Source: Scylla paramamosain (lineage: Eukaryota; Arthropoda; Malacostraca; Decapoda; Portunidae). Taken from it: a stretch of 64,000 bases of DNA. A program made the position numbers and the translations under genes. Below the pieces are notes generated by a model, which searched no databases, had not been told where the DNA came from, and saw nothing but the letters and a program-made list of their open reading frames with translations. The DNA is taken from the NCBI RefSeq assembly GCF_035594125.1, contig NW_026973739.1, forward strand, positions 186,001 to 250,000, read 5' to 3'. Of this stretch, positions 61,916 through 64,000 are shown piece after piece. Position 1 is the first letter of the stretch. Each line of letters opens with the position of its first letter.

Positions 61916-64000
61916 TTTACCTTTTCCTAACCTCTAATCCTTCTGTTTAAGCTGTTACCATCTCTTCACAGTTGGGCTCCTCCGATAACGATCTCATATC
62001 TGTATCTTCTCCTATCCCTCAGAATCCCACTAAAAGCAGATGCCTCTGGCATTTTGTCTTTGCTAGTAATGGGGACGTAAGGAGGTATTTTGCTGATTTT
62101 TCTTGGCATGACTACTGCTTTTGTGTCAGAGACTTGTTTCTGTATACCAAGCGCATAACATATGTGATAGTGTCTGGCATGGAGGCTTAAACCTGCGAAA
62201 CCATGGTTTAACACAGCCTGTTCTCGTGCTCTACATGATAGAGAGGTGGCCCACAAAAGGTAATCTCATGCACTAAATATTCTGCCCCGGATCATTACCA
62301 ATTCTGTTCTCCAAATAGCCAAAAAATCTTTCACTAATAGAAAATGTCAAAATTTTTCGAGACTTCTCCCCTCGTGACTTCTGGCATCTAGCCAAAGACA
62401 TCTCCAATAACTTTGCCTCTTCTTTTCCACTGCTATCACATCTATCTCTAAAGTTAAACTCTTCGCTCAAACCTTTGCTTAAAACCCTACCTTGGACGAT
62501 TCACGACTTGTTCCTCCCTCTCTTCCACCTTCTGACTAGTTAATGATACCTATTAAAATTCATTGCAATGATGTTTTCCATGCCCTTGCTGGCCTACACC
62601 ATCGGCAGGCTTATGGACCTGATGGCGCCTTTTCTATTGTCCTCCTAAACTGAGCCTCTGTGCTTGCACCTTACTTAGTCAAGCTGTCAACATCTGTCAT
62701 CTATATTTACTTCTTGCTCTGAGTTTGCCTACATTCAGCTTGTTCCTAAAAAGGGTGACCATTCTAATCCTTCTAACTACCGTCCTATTGCCTTAATTTT
62801 CTGCTATCTAAGATTTTTTTTTTGAGTCTACTTTTAACAGGAAGATTCTAAAACATTTCACAATCTTTTATCTGATCACCAGTATGGGTTCCGTCATGGC
62901 CGCTCTACAGGTGATCTTCTGGTTTTTCTTACTGCGTCTTGATCATCTCTTAGGGATTTTGGTGAAACTTTTGCTGTTGCCTTAGACATATCAAAAGTGT
63001 TTGATAGAGTCTGGCACAAAGCTTTGATTTCCAAACTACTCTCCTATGGCTTCTGTTCTCCTCTCTGTAACTTTATCTCAAGTTTCATTTCTGCTCTGGT
63101 AGACCGTCGCTGTTCCTCTAATCCTATTAACAATGGTGTTCCTCAGGGTTTTGTCCTGTCACCCACTCTCTTCCTATTATTCATCAATGATCTAAACTAA
63201 ATTTCTTGTCCTATACGCTCCTACGCTGATGATACCACCCTGCACTTTTTAAAGTCTTTTCATAGATGTCCAACTCTTCAGGAAGTAAACCGTTCACGCA
63301 GGGAAGCCACAGAACGCTTGACTTCTGATCTCTCTAAAATAACTGATTGGGGCAGAGCAAACTTGGTATTGTTCAATGCCTCAAAAATTCAATTCCTTCA
63401 TCTACCAACTCGACACAACCTTCCAGAAAACGATCCGTCTTCTTCAATGACACTAAACTGTCCTCTTTTACTACACTAAATATATTCTGTCTGTTCTTTT
63501 CTTATGATCTGAACAGGAAACTTCAAATAGCAACTGTAGCTAACAGCTTCTATGATGTTAGGTGTCTAAAGACGTCTCCGCCCCTTTTGCTCATCCCCCC
63601 CCACACCGCTGCTAACTCTGCACAAAAGACATTATACGTCTATGTATGGAGTATGTTTCACATGTCTGGCGAGGTTCCACTCATACCGCTCTTTTTAGAC
63701 AGGGTGGAATCAAAAGCTTTTCATCTCATCATCTCTAACTGACTTTGTTCAGTCGCTTTCTCATCGCCGCAATGTTGCATCTGTAGTTATCTTCTACTGC
63801 TATTTTCATGCTAGCTGCTCTTCTGATCTTGCCAACTGCATGCCTCTCCTCCCGCGGCCTCGCTGCACAAGATTTTTTTCTTTCTCTCACCCCTATTCTG
63901 TTCACCTCTCTAATGCAAGAGTTAACCAGTATTCTCAGTCATTCATCCCTTTCTCTGGTAAACTCTGGAACTCTCTGCCTGTTTCTGTATTTCCGCCTTC
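61916..64000 (+). mobile_element. Family A copy A8, 5'-truncated, continues past the window
   Basis: Begins in the endonuclease region after a T-run and continues through the RT (QYGFRHGRSTGD near 62880, VFDRVWHKALISKLLSYGF near 62997, NGVPQGFVLSPTLFLLFIND near 63132) to the C-terminal domain (VNQYSQSFIPFSGKLWNSLP near 63920). Highly decayed, with many deletions; the 3' end is beyond 64000. Confidence 0.85.

Overview
The window looks like repeat-rich nuclear DNA of an arthropod, most likely a decapod crustacean and possibly a brachyuran crab. The basis is very long (AT)n, (AC)n, (CT)n and (ATT)n arrays, dense non-LTR retrotransposons of a type I associate with crab genomes, a Ty3/Gypsy element, and a Maverick/Polinton. 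The species is an inference; nothing here identifies it. Almost no host coding sequence is visible: the best candidate is one exon of an SLC16-like (monocarboxylate transporter) gene near 38.6-38.8 kb.

Layout. 0-21.9 kb: at least five copies of one non-LTR family (called family A: endonuclease plus reverse transcriptase in one ORF) in both orientations, separated by (AT)n arrays. One copy carries a foldback insertion, and another is split at the (AC)n of its 5' leader by a near full-length copy of a second non-LTR family (family B). 21.9-27.4 kb: a decayed Ty3/Gypsy element with the pol order protease-integrase-RT-RNase H (Gmr1-type), including a SCAN-like capsid segment. 27.5-29.0 kb: a compound microsatellite field. 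29.0-35.3 kb: a second family B copy split by a full-length family A copy. 35.3-43.1 kb: microsatellites, fragments of a third non-LTR family (C), the transporter-like exon, and more family A pieces.

43.78-61.32 kb is the main object: a complete-looking but decayed Maverick/Polinton (adintovirus-like) element, with terminal inverted repeats and a TCATATT target duplication. All its genes lie on the + strand: penton-like capsid protein, protein-primed-type DNA polymerase B with three upstream introns, FtsK/A32-type packaging ATPase, rve integrase with chromodomain, a small basic hydrophobic-tail protein, a conserved protein of unknown role, a probable macro-domain protein, a 76-residue ORF, a basic pVI/pX-like virion protein, the C-terminal half of a hexon-like major capsid protein, an adenain-like cysteine protease, and a two-exon Pro/Gln-rich acidic protein. 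Together they cover integration, replication, packaging, capsid and maturation. Nearly every gene has stops, frameshifts or deletions, polB lacks two catalytic aspartates, and a family A element sits inside polB, so this copy is a fossil. The element lies inside another unidentified insertion, which itself splits a family A copy that resumes at 61.4 kb. 61.9-64.0 kb is one more family A copy running off the window.
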